Part shown: in pieces, positions 52,011-59,493 of the stretch
Layout: each line of letters begins with the position of its first letter
Position numbering within the stretch: position 1 is the stretch's first letter
Assembly (NCBI RefSeq): GCF_028877475.1
Contig: NZ_CP113527.1
Coordinates: forward strand, 2,349,501-2,413,500
From: Lysinibacillus irui
GTDB taxonomy: Bacteria; Bacillota; Bacilli; Bacillales_A; Planococcaceae
Direction of reading: 5' to 3'
Length of the DNA stretch: 64,000 nucleotides
Notes under the pieces: model-generated
What the model saw: only the letters and a program-made list of their open reading frames with translations
Told to the model about the DNA's origin: nothing
Database searches by the model: none
Program-made: the position numbers and the translations under genes

Positions 52011-52571
52011 TTATGCTAATCTTAAAATGACAATAGATGCACTGATAACTTGTGTGCCCAAAGTAATGCTATTTAATAAAGTAACTGGGTTGACATTAAT
52101 ATTTCTTAATGTAAGAACATCTGATGCATTTAAAGTTGTTATTACTTGACCATTTTTCGTTGAGTTACCAGTAGAGTCTCCATAATTGGAACCAGCTATT
52201 TGGTTGTCGCCATTGAAAAGAGCAAATGCATTAGGGCCACCTCCAACATTCAACTCATAGGTAATAAGGTAAGTACCCGTTTGATTTATTATGATAGGTG
52301 CTGTTCCTGGTACATGTGTTACAAACCCTGCAGGTGTAATATTGCCATTTGTATTAAAAGTAACTTGGCCATTACTCGGGATAGTTAGTTGTAAAGTTGT
52401 ATCATAAATATAAGCAGACCCTGGAAGCCCCATACCTACAGGTTGTTGTGGTACCTGTACTCCTTGATGGATATTTTTGTCATTACACCTTTCTTCGCAA
52501 TCATCATGAATTCTGCTAATTCTTTTATTAGTTGGTTCCTTTTCACTTCTATTGAAACTGTCGAAACCCAT
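52011..52571 (-). CDS. BclA-like exosporium-type protein without collagen repeats
   Basis: 186 residues. The N-terminus is polar (RSEKEPTNKRISRIHDDCEERC). A Pro/Gly patch VPQQPVGMGLPGSAYIYD leads into a jelly-roll C-terminal domain: GQVTFNTNGNITPAG, TGTYLITYELNVGGGPNAFA in parts, LTLRNINVNPVTLL. This is the BclA_C/TNF-like fold of exosporium filament tips. The usual Gly-X-X collagen stalk is missing. AAGGAGGAT precedes the ATG. It lies in the prophage remnant but is probably a spore-surface gene. Confidence 0.82.
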   Translation of the reverse strand: MGFDSFNRSEKEPTNKRISRIHDDCEERCNDKNIHQGVQVPQQPVGMGLPGSAYIYDTTLQLTIPSNGQVTFNTNGNITPAGFVTHVPGTAPIIINQTGTYLITYELNVGGGPNAFALFNGDNQIAGSNYGDSTGNSTKNGQVITTLNASDVLTLRNINVNPVTLLNSITLGTQVISASIVILRLA

Positions 52572-52854
52572 TTTATCATCCTCCTTGTTTTATTACATTA
52601 TTCAATGAAGGGACAAATGAAATAGACAATTTTACTAAACTTATATGTATTAATTAGCTTTTATTAACTAAATAAAAGACCACTATATTAAGTGATCTTT
52701 TTAACAAGGGAATGATTTATTTTTATACATATTATTCTTAACAAAACACGTAAGTTGGGGCATTGCCTTATCTCTTTAAAAATATGTGCCGGCCACGTAT
52801 GTCTCGCTCCGAACAAGTTTATTCAGCGCAGGTCAGTCGTCGGTCTGTCTTTCC

Positions 52855-53319
52855 CTAATATTTAGGTTTTGGTAAATACCAGGGGAGGAAACCTTTACCG
52901 CGCCGTCCTCCCTCACAGTATACAATTAAATTGGTAAATCTATGAAACAACAGACATTTCGGACATTCTTTTGGCATTTCGCTGATAATCCTACGTACAT
53001 GTCGTTCCGTAATCCCCTCTAGTTCAGCAATATGTTTCGTTTTCATACCTGATAACTTCCAGTGTAAAATAGTAATTTCTCGCTCTCTCTTAAGATGGCT
53101 AGAACTTTTATCAATGAATGCTATCTTATTTTGGTACTCTCTCACTAGTCGTTCTGGTAATATGCTTTTGTTTCTGAATGCCTGTTTAGGTGTTGGATCA
53201 CTAATACCTCCACCTCTTGGCATGCCGATATTATCATAATCGGTAACCATAATATCGTTTGCATACGGATTCTCTGCCTCATATCCTAATGCTCTTTTTT
53301 GGTAACGGGCCTTTGTTGT
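52855..53319 (-). pseudogene. Phage late-regulator-like HTH protein, 5' truncated
   Basis: The frame is open up to a TAA at 53320 with no start; KARYQKRALGYEAENPYAND precedes the first ATG (53250). Inside are GGGISDPTPKQAFRN, a coil, and a helix-turn-helix MKTKHIAELEGITERHVRRII. The end has CPKC and a degenerate C-terminus (GRRGKGFLPWYLPKPKY). It is similar in layout to ArpU/RinA-type late-gene regulators of Firmicute phages; the 5' end was lost at a joint with the endolysin fragment. Confidence 0.65.
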
Positions 53320-53350
53320 TTAATGCTACTCACCGTTAAAATGAGATTTA

Positions 53351-53452
53351 TCAATAAGCTTTTTGTCTACTGCTTGTTTGAGGCAATCCTCGAACTGCAG
53401 CTTTAAATGTTTCATTAGTAAATCGCATTATATCATCATCCTTTTCTGATTT
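53351..53452 (-). pseudogene. Endolysin C-terminal fragment
   Basis: Reads SEKDDDIMRFTNETFKAAVR then degenerates; the intact endolysin at 41227 has EKDDDTMKFTSTTAKAAVR at the equivalent place. It is fused in another frame to the end of the terminase stub at 53436. Confidence 0.75.
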
Positions 53453-53660
53453 TGCTTGGTGTGCCATGGCTCTTTGCGTTATTTCGTTTAGTAACGTTAC
53501 CTTTCATATGGACATCCCATTTATCTTGGTTCTTCCACTTACGTATTTGCGAATCGAGTAATTCTAGTTGTTCTGCAATATCCTTTAGGAGCATTTGCCC
53601 TTTGCTTTCAAGCCACATTTGAAACGCTTTATAACATTTCGGATTTCTTGGTCTAGCCAT
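53436..53660 (-). pseudogene. Second terminase small subunit stub
   Basis: 74 residues: ARPRNPKCYKAFQMWLESKG, LKDIAEQLELLDSQIRKWKNQDKW, then SHGTPSKIRKG and a stop. It is a diverged copy of the stub at 48602-48979, with the same upstream DNA. After SK the sequence is that of the endolysin C-terminus, so a deletion has joined terminase directly to endolysin. It has the Arg-Gly-rich linker region shortened. Confidence 0.82.
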
Positions 53661-53702
53661 ATCTCATACACTCACTACCACCTCCATCATTTGTTTGTTA
53701 TG

Positions 53703-53727
53703 TAATCACCCCATTATGCTAGTTGCT
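53703..53727 (-). repeat. Direct repeat copy 3
   Basis: ATCACCCCATTATGCTAGTT then GCTT, upstream of the second terminase stub; see 49022. Confidence 0.75.
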
Positions 53728-53777
53728 TAGAAATTAAAACAAATTTCTATACGACACATCGTTATGTCTAAAAAAAT

Positions 53778-54167
53778 TTATCTTTTATTTTTCTCTAATA
53801 GCTGATTTATTTTGTTATCAGTATTTAGTAATACTTGTTTTATTTGTTTAATCTGATGTTCTTTTTGTAACATCTGCTCATACTTTTCCTGGAATAAAAC
53901 TTTTATCTCAAGAAGATTTTGTATTTCTTTTTTTGTGAGTTTTTTATTTATATCAGTATTTCCCGACCATTCAAAAAGGATTTTGATTTCTTGGAGTGAA
54001 AATCCAGTTTGTTTAAGTTTAAGGATTGTTTCAACTATATCAATGTCTTTCTTATTATATTCACGCTGCTTATTTTTAATTTCTGGATGCAATAAATCCA
54101 TTTTTTCGTAATACCGGATAGTATCTTTACTAAGGCCTGTACATACTGCAAATTCGGAAATTTTCAT
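53778..54167 (-). CDS. MerR-family transcriptional regulator
   Basis: 129 residues from the ATG at 54167 (GAAGGTGATA upstream). MKISEFAVCTGLSKDTIRYYEK is the MerR winged-helix head, then LLHPEIKNKQREYNKKDIDIV and FSLQEIKILFEW. A long C-terminal coil dimerises it. There are no Cys ligands for metals, so it is an organic-ligand or unknown-signal type. It lies 12 bp after a membrane-protein gene in the same direction, which is the likely target. Confidence 0.88.
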   Translation of the reverse strand: MKISEFAVCTGLSKDTIRYYEKMDLLHPEIKNKQREYNKKDIDIVETILKLKQTGFSLQEIKILFEWSGNTDINKKLTKKEIQNLLEIKVLFQEKYEQMLQKEHQIKQIKQVLLNTDNKINQLLEKNKR

Positions 54168-54179
54168 TATTATCACCTT

Positions 54180-54497
54180 CTAGATTATATATTTATAAAC
54201 CATTAGGGCCATTATACAATGGAATATAAAACGAACGATATGATGGCTATACTTAATCCGTCCATTTGTTAATAGCCCTTCAGTAACTGCTAATATATGT
54301 AACAGAATAAATGCAAGTATCAACAGCATAAACATCCAGTTTTTGTTTGGTATAAATAATATTAAAAGAATACTAATTGATACGGTAATAAACAAAAACG
54401 TTTGTACTTGGAATCCGATTTCTTTCCATTTTTTTAGCCCTGCTATTCCTATTAAAACTGCGTATAAACCAATTAATATATTTGTGACAATTACCAT
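54180..54497 (-). CDS. Membrane protein, paired with a MerR regulator
   Basis: 105 residues with four membrane helices: VTNILIGLYAVLIGIAGL, FLFITVSISILLILFI, FMLLILAFILLHILAV and IVRFIFHCIMALMVY. Short loops are basic. Unknown family; the operon with merR suggests it is regulated by and perhaps senses for that regulator. The sequence 54500-54540 has an imperfect dyad GGAGTTGACTCCATGTC, typical of MerR promoters with long spacers (the GGAGT/ACTCC arms). Confidence 0.72.
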   Translation of the reverse strand: MVIVTNILIGLYAVLIGIAGLKKWKEIGFQVQTFLFITVSISILLILFIPNKNWMFMLLILAFILLHILAVTEGLLTNGRIKYSHHIVRFIFHCIMALMVYKYII

Positions 54498-54589
54498 TCC
54501 ATCACTCCATTCTTTTTATTTCATTCATCTTAAAAGATGGAGTTGACTCCATGTCAATAGATAATAAACAATTTATTTTCACTCTCAAA

Positions 54590-54656
54590 AGTAAGTACCG
54601 TTTGCCCTAGCAGTCAAAGGGGGAGGAAACTGCTTGATACTCACTTTTCAGGGCAA
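54590..54656. repeat. Nested inverted repeats, no gene
   Basis: TTTGCCCT ... AGGGCAAA (54610/54649 area) encloses AGCAGT ... ACTGCT around CAAAGGGGGAGGAA; outside, AAAAGTAAGTACC matches GATACTCACTTTT inside the loop as an inverted pair. It could be a structured RNA or a regulator operator left after gene loss. Confidence 0.5.
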
Positions 54657-54659
54657 AAT

Positions 54660-54686
54660 AAAAACACCCAATTAGGGTGCGTTAAT
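54660..54686 (-). terminator. Hairpin terminator
   Basis: On the minus strand GCACCCTAATTGGGTG then TTTTTATTTT. Confidence 0.65.
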
Positions 54687-54820
54687 TTGACTTTCTTAAA
54701 TTTTTCGATTAACCTTTTTTCGTGATTCTGTTCAATTGTTAGAGTAAGAGTATCTGCTAAATCAGCAAAGTTTGACTGAAATTATGGAAAGTGGGTGAAG
54801 TTCACAGGATAACCACTCCT

Positions 54821-55063
54821 TTATTTAAAGAAGATTTCAATTGAAACGAATACTGAAAATAAAAATACCCCAATATGGAACCAACCAGAAACTTTTCTCT
54901 CTCTTTGAAATTCTTTTATTCCAAGAACTAAAATCAATAATCCTAAGAAGAATAACACTAGGAAACTCAACTGATAATCACTTGTGATAATTGAGTAAGT
55001 TGAGAGTGATACTACTATGATTGAAAAAAGAATTTGTAATATTGTTAGCAAATTTATCATCAC
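54821..55063 (-). CDS. DUF3953-type small membrane protein
   Basis: 80 residues, three hydrophobic helices: LLTILQILFSIIVVSLSTYSI, YQLSFLVLFFLGLLILVLGI and VSGWFHIGVFLFSVFVSIEIF, with the loop KEFQRERK. This is the DUF3953 pattern as I recall it. There are two adjacent ATG starts; AAGGTGAT lies upstream. It is a single small gene of unknown role. Confidence 0.75.
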   Translation of the reverse strand: MMINLLTILQILFSIIVVSLSTYSIITSDYQLSFLVLFFLGLLILVLGIKEFQRERKVSGWFHIGVFLFSVFVSIEIFFK

Positions 55064-55237
55064 CTTTTAAATATTGTAGTTTGATTATACAATACAAAAG
55101 ATAACATGGATATAATTACCATATATTTATAACCATCCATATTTGGTAAAAAAATGTGATTTTAAATTCAATTAGTTAGTGCTCGGAATTGTTCTTGAGT
55201 GGCCGAACTAATAGTTTAATCCCTTTTTACGCGTTCA

Positions 55238-55305
55238 TCCACAAATTTGGTCCAAACCATGAATAAAGACGCTTTCCGTATTATTGAAAAGCGTCTGTTA
55301 GCCGA
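55238..55305 (-). repeat. Interspersed repeat, diverged copy
   Basis: On the minus strand GACGCTTTTC...GGAAAGCGTCTTTATTCATGG...GGACCA matches the inner part of the long repeat; the AACAATCGGG ends are gone. Confidence 0.55.
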
Positions 55306-55345
55306 AAAATTATCTGCTTATAAACAGTGAATTTTCATACTTCAT

Positions 55346-56149
55346 TTATTCATTGAGATAGCTGTATAGCTTACTAATTAGATCTTTGTCTACATCAACC
55401 TTATAGAGAGAACCTAGCATTTCATTCAAAGCTTCAACTATATTCAACGCGTTCTTATAAGCCAATTCTATCTCATTTTCTTTTAATTTTGAGGTTATAG
55501 ATACATAATCTTTATACGACTCTGTACTTATATCTTCTTCTAAATTTTTTGTACTATTTAACCATCGTTCAACCGTATTTTCCTTTACCCTTATTAATTG
55601 TAGTATATACCTTTGCACAAGGGTTAAAGCCTCCAGAGAACGTGCTAACTCTCCTCTTCTCATAACATTTACACCCATCAACCAAGCATTCACGAAGTTA
55701 TTAAAAGCGAAGTTAACATTCTCATCAGTCATTCGGTCTGGTCCAGCTCCACCTAAATCATCTAGTAAAGGCTTTAATTGCTCTGTAGAATCATAAATAT
55801 ACATAGACTCAGGATCGGGAAAAAGTCCTGTAGGCTTAAAACTTTTTATGATTTCTATTTTTGAGACAGGAAGAAAATGAAATTCTCCACGAATCATATT
55901 CGAAAAAATCACTACCTCTGTTCCAAACTCATTGTAAAAGATCAAGTGAATTGGATAAACTTCAGAAACCCAATGTCTAGAGCTAAATTTCTCCATCTTA
56001 TCATCTTCAATGAATATATAAAACTCAACATCAGAATACTGATCTCCTTCACCTTTTGTAAAAGACCCATACATCATACATGCTGAAACAAACTCATCTG
56101 CAATACATTTATCTCTAACACTTTGAATAATTTTATTTTGAATTAACAT
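55346..56149 (-). CDS. Lincosamide nucleotidyltransferase-like protein (Lnu(B)/Lnu(F) type)
   Basis: 267 residues, the length of Lnu(B). The nucleotidyltransferase motif is MMYGSFTKGEGDQYSDVEFYI (here in parts: GSF 28-30, D40 and E42). TEVVIFSNMIRGEFHFL, RRGELARSLEALTLVQRYILQLI and the DNVNFAFNNFVNAWLMG-like stretch follow the same family. Members adenylylate clindamycin/lincomycin. The sequence is clearly in this family, but whether it confers resistance is not known. GGAGATGGAGAT is upstream. It lies in an accessory region. Confidence 0.82.
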   Translation of the reverse strand: MLIQNKIIQSVRDKCIADEFVSACMMYGSFTKGEGDQYSDVEFYIFIEDDKMEKFSSRHWVSEVYPIHLIFYNEFGTEVVIFSNMIRGEFHFLPVSKIEIIKSFKPTGLFPDPESMYIYDSTEQLKPLLDDLGGAGPDRMTDENVNFAFNNFVNAWLMGVNVMRRGELARSLEALTLVQRYILQLIRVKENTVERWLNSTKNLEEDISTESYKDYVSITSKLKENEIELAYKNALNIVEALNEMLGSLYKVDVDKDLISKLYSYLNE

Positions 56150-56337
56150 ATCTCCATCTCCTTATCTAATCATTTCTTTTTCAGATAAGGGATTTGTCTA
56201 CTACTGGACAGCATGAGCAACACATGTATAATGCTCCTTCCATTTCTTAATCAGTATGAGTATAACATTATATATTATTAAGTTGTGAGTTCCAATTCAA
56301 CCAGTTTTTCCGTACAATGAAATAGGAAACCGGATTT

Positions 56338-56404
56338 TTATTCAATAAAACTATTGATTATCTATTGCATTTGAAAGAAAGAAAAACGCCCGATTGTTGA
56401 AGAT
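56338..56404 (-). repeat. Interspersed repeat, long copy
   Basis: On the minus strand TCTTCAACAATCGGGCG ... TTATTGAATAA. Partly diverged in the middle. It lies just downstream of the 56409 gene. Confidence 0.7.
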
Positions 56405-56408
56405 CTAA

Positions 56409-56903
56409 TTAGTTCAAGAAGGACTGTTCTTTTGTAGATTTGTTAAATAAATCTATTCTTTCTTTCATACTTTCGTTCTTACTAATATCCCACCATTCAA
56501 CGACCACATAAATCTCATCTATATCCTTAAGTGCAACAGATTCACCGTTTTTATTTAGGTATGGCCCTTTAATAGCACCAGTTGTATATTCTGCTATGTT
56601 CATCTCACCAGTAGCTGAATCAGAATGAACCACTGAATCATCACTATCTATAACCACATGCGTTTCAAAGTGGAAGGAATCTGTAATATACTCATTGACG
56701 TTTTTCATATTTAAAATCCCATGTCCTGCTTTAAAGTCTTCTGGTGTAATAACAATTTCATAACATAGATTCCAGCTTTCGCTTTCACCCATCAATAATA
56801 AATAATAATTATTACCACCTTTTTGAGCATTGCAGCCAGATAGTACAAAGAAAGGCAACATCAAATAAATCCAAGGTACTAAACCTTTTATATACTTCTT
56901 CAT
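56409..56903 (-). CDS. Small lipoprotein, unknown
   Basis: 164 residues from the ATG at 56903 with AAAGGGGG 5 bases upstream; the longer frame to 57134 crosses a repeat and is not coding. Signal KKYIKGLVPWIYLMLPFFVLSG and lipobox LSGC. The mature domain has NLCYEIVITPEDFKAGHGIL, HVVIDSDDSVVHSDSATGEM and IYVVVEWWDISKNES (in parts). Surface lipoprotein; family not recognised. A repeat lies at each end. Confidence 0.78.
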   Translation of the reverse strand: MKKYIKGLVPWIYLMLPFFVLSGCNAQKGGNNYYLLLMGESESWNLCYEIVITPEDFKAGHGILNMKNVNEYITDSFHFETHVVIDSDDSVVHSDSATGEMNIAEYTTGAIKGPYLNKNGESVALKDIDEIYVVVEWWDISKNESMKERIDLFNKSTKEQSFLN

Positions 56904-56970
56904 TAAATCCCCCTTTGAAACATTACTTTTATAAAATTTTAACATAAATATCCAATTCTCTGAAATTGAA

Positions 56971-57046
56971 TGTAATTCAACAGGGTTCTTTAAATGAAGA
57001 TAGACACATTCCTTACAAAAGAACTGTGCCCGATTGTTGAATATAG
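56971..57046 (-). repeat. Interspersed repeat, long copy
   Basis: On the minus strand TATTCAACAATCGGGC ... AAGGAATGTGTCTATCTTC ... CCCTGTTGAATTAC. It is one of the best-conserved full copies; it lies upstream of the lipoprotein gene. Confidence 0.8.
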
Positions 57047-57242
57047 AAATGGTGAACAAGCTATAAAAATGGATATCTGTTATTTTACTAAAACCCACGT
57101 TAATTGAATAAGTTCTAACTTCCTTAACGTTCAAATTGAACTCTGGTCGTTGTTAGATAAAATATTTTAATTATATTGGTTATCCAATTAAAAGTTAAAT
57201 TAATATATAACAAATTACGATTATACCTATTGAATTACCCAA

Positions 57243-57650
57243 TTATCTCGTGTTAGTCTCATACGATCTACACTCTCTCCAAATACCTTTAAAGAAAAAG
57301 CATGGATAAACTAATAAATATAAATTAGGAATCCACCAAGAAATATCGAAATCTAAACGGATTGTCCAAAATGCTAAAGCTTGTAACCCTGAACAAAAAG
57401 TTAAAATTAATGATAAAAAAGCAAATTGTTTCCAAATATGTTTTTGTTTCGAGTACAAGTACAAGCTTAAAAATCCAGTCAACGAGATTAACAAATCTAA
57501 AGGTAGAAAAGACCAGTTCCATGCAACCAAAATAGGATTTTGATAATCTTTAAACAAATATTCTTGTGGAATCATATGAAAAATTGTTATGAACCAATAT
57601 ATAATAAACCCAATATCAGTAATAAGGAAAAAATATTTTAAACGTTTCAA
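57243..57650 (-). CDS. yvaD: YvaD-like membrane protein (DUF5360)
   Basis: 135 residues with four membrane helices; the loops contain IFHMIPQEYLFKDYQNPILVAWNW (in parts) and a C-terminal PCFFFKGIWREC. It matches B. subtilis YvaD in length and context: it follows the SMR gene with a 4-bp overlap (ATGA type) and a TetR gene precedes both. The function is unknown; it may assist or accompany the drug exporter. Confidence 0.82.
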   Translation of the reverse strand: MKRLKYFFLITDIGFIIYWFITIFHMIPQEYLFKDYQNPILVAWNWSFLPLDLLISLTGFLSLYLYSKQKHIWKQFAFLSLILTFCSGLQALAFWTIRLDFDISWWIPNLYLLVYPCFFFKGIWRECRSYETNTR

Positions 57651-58009
57651 TTTACACGTTCCTCCACCATCTCTTTGTTTTTCTCTTCATGTGCCGAACT
57701 ATTAAAATTTAAGATAACGACTCCAATTAAAATAAAAAGAATCGCTAGTATCTTAATTACATTGATACTTTCTCCAAAATAAAAGAAACCAATTATTGTA
57801 ATCGTAACAATTCCCATACCTGACCAAACCGCATAGGCAACGGACATCTCCATCCCCTTTAATGCAAATGACAAAAATGAAAAACATACGATATAAAACA
57901 CAAAAATAAGAATACTTGGGACGAATTTCGTCAGTCCATCAGATAGCTTCATCGCAGTTGTACCGGCTACTTCAAATAAAATCGCTAAGCCTAAATAAAT
58001 CCACTGCAT
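57647..58009 (-). CDS. yvaE: SMR-family multidrug efflux protein (YvaE-like)
   Basis: 120 residues, four membrane helices, the small multidrug resistance fold. The key membrane Glu is in ILFEVAGTTAMKLSDG (E13-type), then VAYAVWSGMGIVTITIIG (tryptophan/glycine motif). It exports cationic drugs in exchange for protons, as a dimer. AAGGAGGG precedes the ATG. It is the second gene of the yvaF-yvaE-yvaD operon. Confidence 0.92.
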   Translation of the reverse strand: MQWIYLGLAILFEVAGTTAMKLSDGLTKFVPSILIFVFYIVCFSFLSFALKGMEMSVAYAVWSGMGIVTITIIGFFYFGESINVIKILAILFILIGVVILNFNSSAHEEKNKEMVEERVN

Positions 58010-58023
58010 TATTCTCCCTCCTT

Positions 58024-58581
58024 CTATTTGGAAATAGCAATTCCATACAGCAACATGTCCATAATAGATTCGAGCATACTCTTCAATGTATAATTACTCT
58101 TTTCAATAAACAAAGGATCATATATGCGATTGAGTGAACCTAAATATACTTCAATAAAAAACGGAATATTAATTTGTCTAATATTCCCTTCTCTCATTCC
58201 CTCTTCTATTAATCGGATTACAGTAGACCAACCTTCACGTAAAAACTGATCTAATTTCAACCATTGATTATAATGGTGTTTTTTTAGTTCTACTAATAAA
58301 TGTGCATCTATGAATATAAATTGTTGTGGAATACAAATTAAGATGCGTCTTATTTTTTCAACTGTTTGTAACGTATCATCTTCAGCAATATGTTTTTCCT
58401 TTTCTTGAATACTTTCTATTACATTACGAATAACTTCATCTACTATCTCATCCTTTGAAGAGAAGTACTCATAGATTGTCCTCTTACTCACAGCTAATTG
58501 TTTTGCTAAGTCACTAATTGTAAATGTAAACCCCTTCGTTTGAATTTGGTGAATTGTTTCTGTTAAGATTCTCTGTTTCAT
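58024..58581 (-). CDS. yvaF: TetR-family regulator (YvaF-like)
   Basis: 185 residues. N-terminal HTH: FTFTISDLAKQLAVSKRTIYEYF then SSKDEIVDEVI. The C-terminal ligand domain is helical. It is the first gene of the efflux operon (14 bp before yvaE) and should repress it through the palindrome at 58601-58628. A plus-strand reading frame inside it is a shadow. Confidence 0.9.
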   Translation of the reverse strand: MKQRILTETIHQIQTKGFTFTISDLAKQLAVSKRTIYEYFSSKDEIVDEVIRNVIESIQEKEKHIAEDDTLQTVEKIRRILICIPQQFIFIDAHLLVELKKHHYNQWLKLDQFLREGWSTVIRLIEEGMREGNIRQINIPFFIEVYLGSLNRIYDPLFIEKSNYTLKSMLESIMDMLLYGIAISK

Positions 58582-58600
58582 AATCCGCCCCCTAAACTTT

Positions 58601-58628
58601 TGGTACTGATTCGGTTTTTATAGTACCA
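58601..58628. promoter_or_regulatory. Likely TetR operator upstream of yvaF
   Basis: TGGTACT and AGTACCA, perfect 7-bp arms, 14 bases apart, 20 bp upstream of the yvaF start. This is where a TetR-type autoregulator would bind. Confidence 0.65.
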
Positions 58629-58833
58629 TCATCATTTTACAATTTTAATATCATCTATACAACTAGCATTTTACTAAACCTTTTATCTAACGAATAAAAT
58701 ACTAAAAAAAGACACCCAATTTCTACATGAGTATCTTAATCAAATTTTAAGTTTAACTCCAAAGACTCCAAAATGAACTTCTCATTCAGGAATCGCCCTA
58801 TTCTGGCATAATAGCTAATGGGATACTAACTAT

Positions 58834-59340
58834 TCATAAGCTTTTGTATGCAACTTGAGCGATTTGTTGTTCACCATTCTTCTCAAAAAATTTATAAGTT
58901 TCCATCCCGATTTTTTCCGCAACTTTTTGTGATGGAATATTTTTTAAGGTCGTATATGAAAATATTTCAGAATAGCCAAGAACATTAAATGCATATTCCT
59001 TACAAGCAGACGCTGCTTCTGTGGCATATCCCTTATTCCAATACTCTTTAATAATGTGAAACCCAATTTCAGGTAACCTTACACCATCGATGTTCTGCAT
59101 TGTTATTCCACAATCACCGATAAATGTATCCCCTTCTTTTAAAACAATTGCCCATAGACCGTGCTTATATTGCTTATAATTTTTCTCATTCCATTTGATC
59201 CAATTTTTAACCTCTTCTTGGGTAAATGGATGAGGGTAATATTGCATAGACTCTGGGTCAGAAAGCACTTTTGATAATTCGTTACAATCGTCCATTTTTA
59301 ACTCTCTAAGGTATAATCGTTCCGTCTCGATTATCTTCAT
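58834..59340 (-). CDS. RimJ-type GNAT acetyltransferase
   Basis: 168 residues from the ATG at 59340 (AAAGGATGG upstream). IIETERLYLRELKMDDCNELSKV is the Acetyltransf_3 head, then PEIGFHIIKEYWNKGYATEAASACKEYAF with the acetyl-CoA loop. Late strands IFSYTTLKNIPSQKVAEKIGME complete the RimJ-like pattern. The substrate is unknown; relatives acetylate ribosomal proteins or small amines. It is monocistronic. Confidence 0.9.
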   Translation of the reverse strand: MKIIETERLYLRELKMDDCNELSKVLSDPESMQYYPHPFTQEEVKNWIKWNEKNYKQYKHGLWAIVLKEGDTFIGDCGITMQNIDGVRLPEIGFHIIKEYWNKGYATEAASACKEYAFNVLGYSEIFSYTTLKNIPSQKVAEKIGMETYKFFEKNGEQQIAQVAYKSL

Positions 59341-59370
59341 AATATCCATCCTTTGCAGTTAATTTTTTTG

Positions 59371-59436
59371 CCACAAAATGGCCCTTTGCATGAAGAAAGA
59401 TGCTTTCTTATTTCAGAAAAGCGCCCGATTGTGAAA
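59371..59436 (-). repeat. Interspersed repeat, long copy
   Basis: On the minus strand CACAATCGGGCGCTTTTC ... AAGAAAGCATCTTTCTTCATG ... AAAGGGCCA. Full-length; upstream of the acetyltransferase gene. Confidence 0.8.
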
Positions 59437-59493
59437 GATCATTAGCATATTTTCTTCTTAACCTAAATCATCCGTTAGTTCAATAGTAATACA

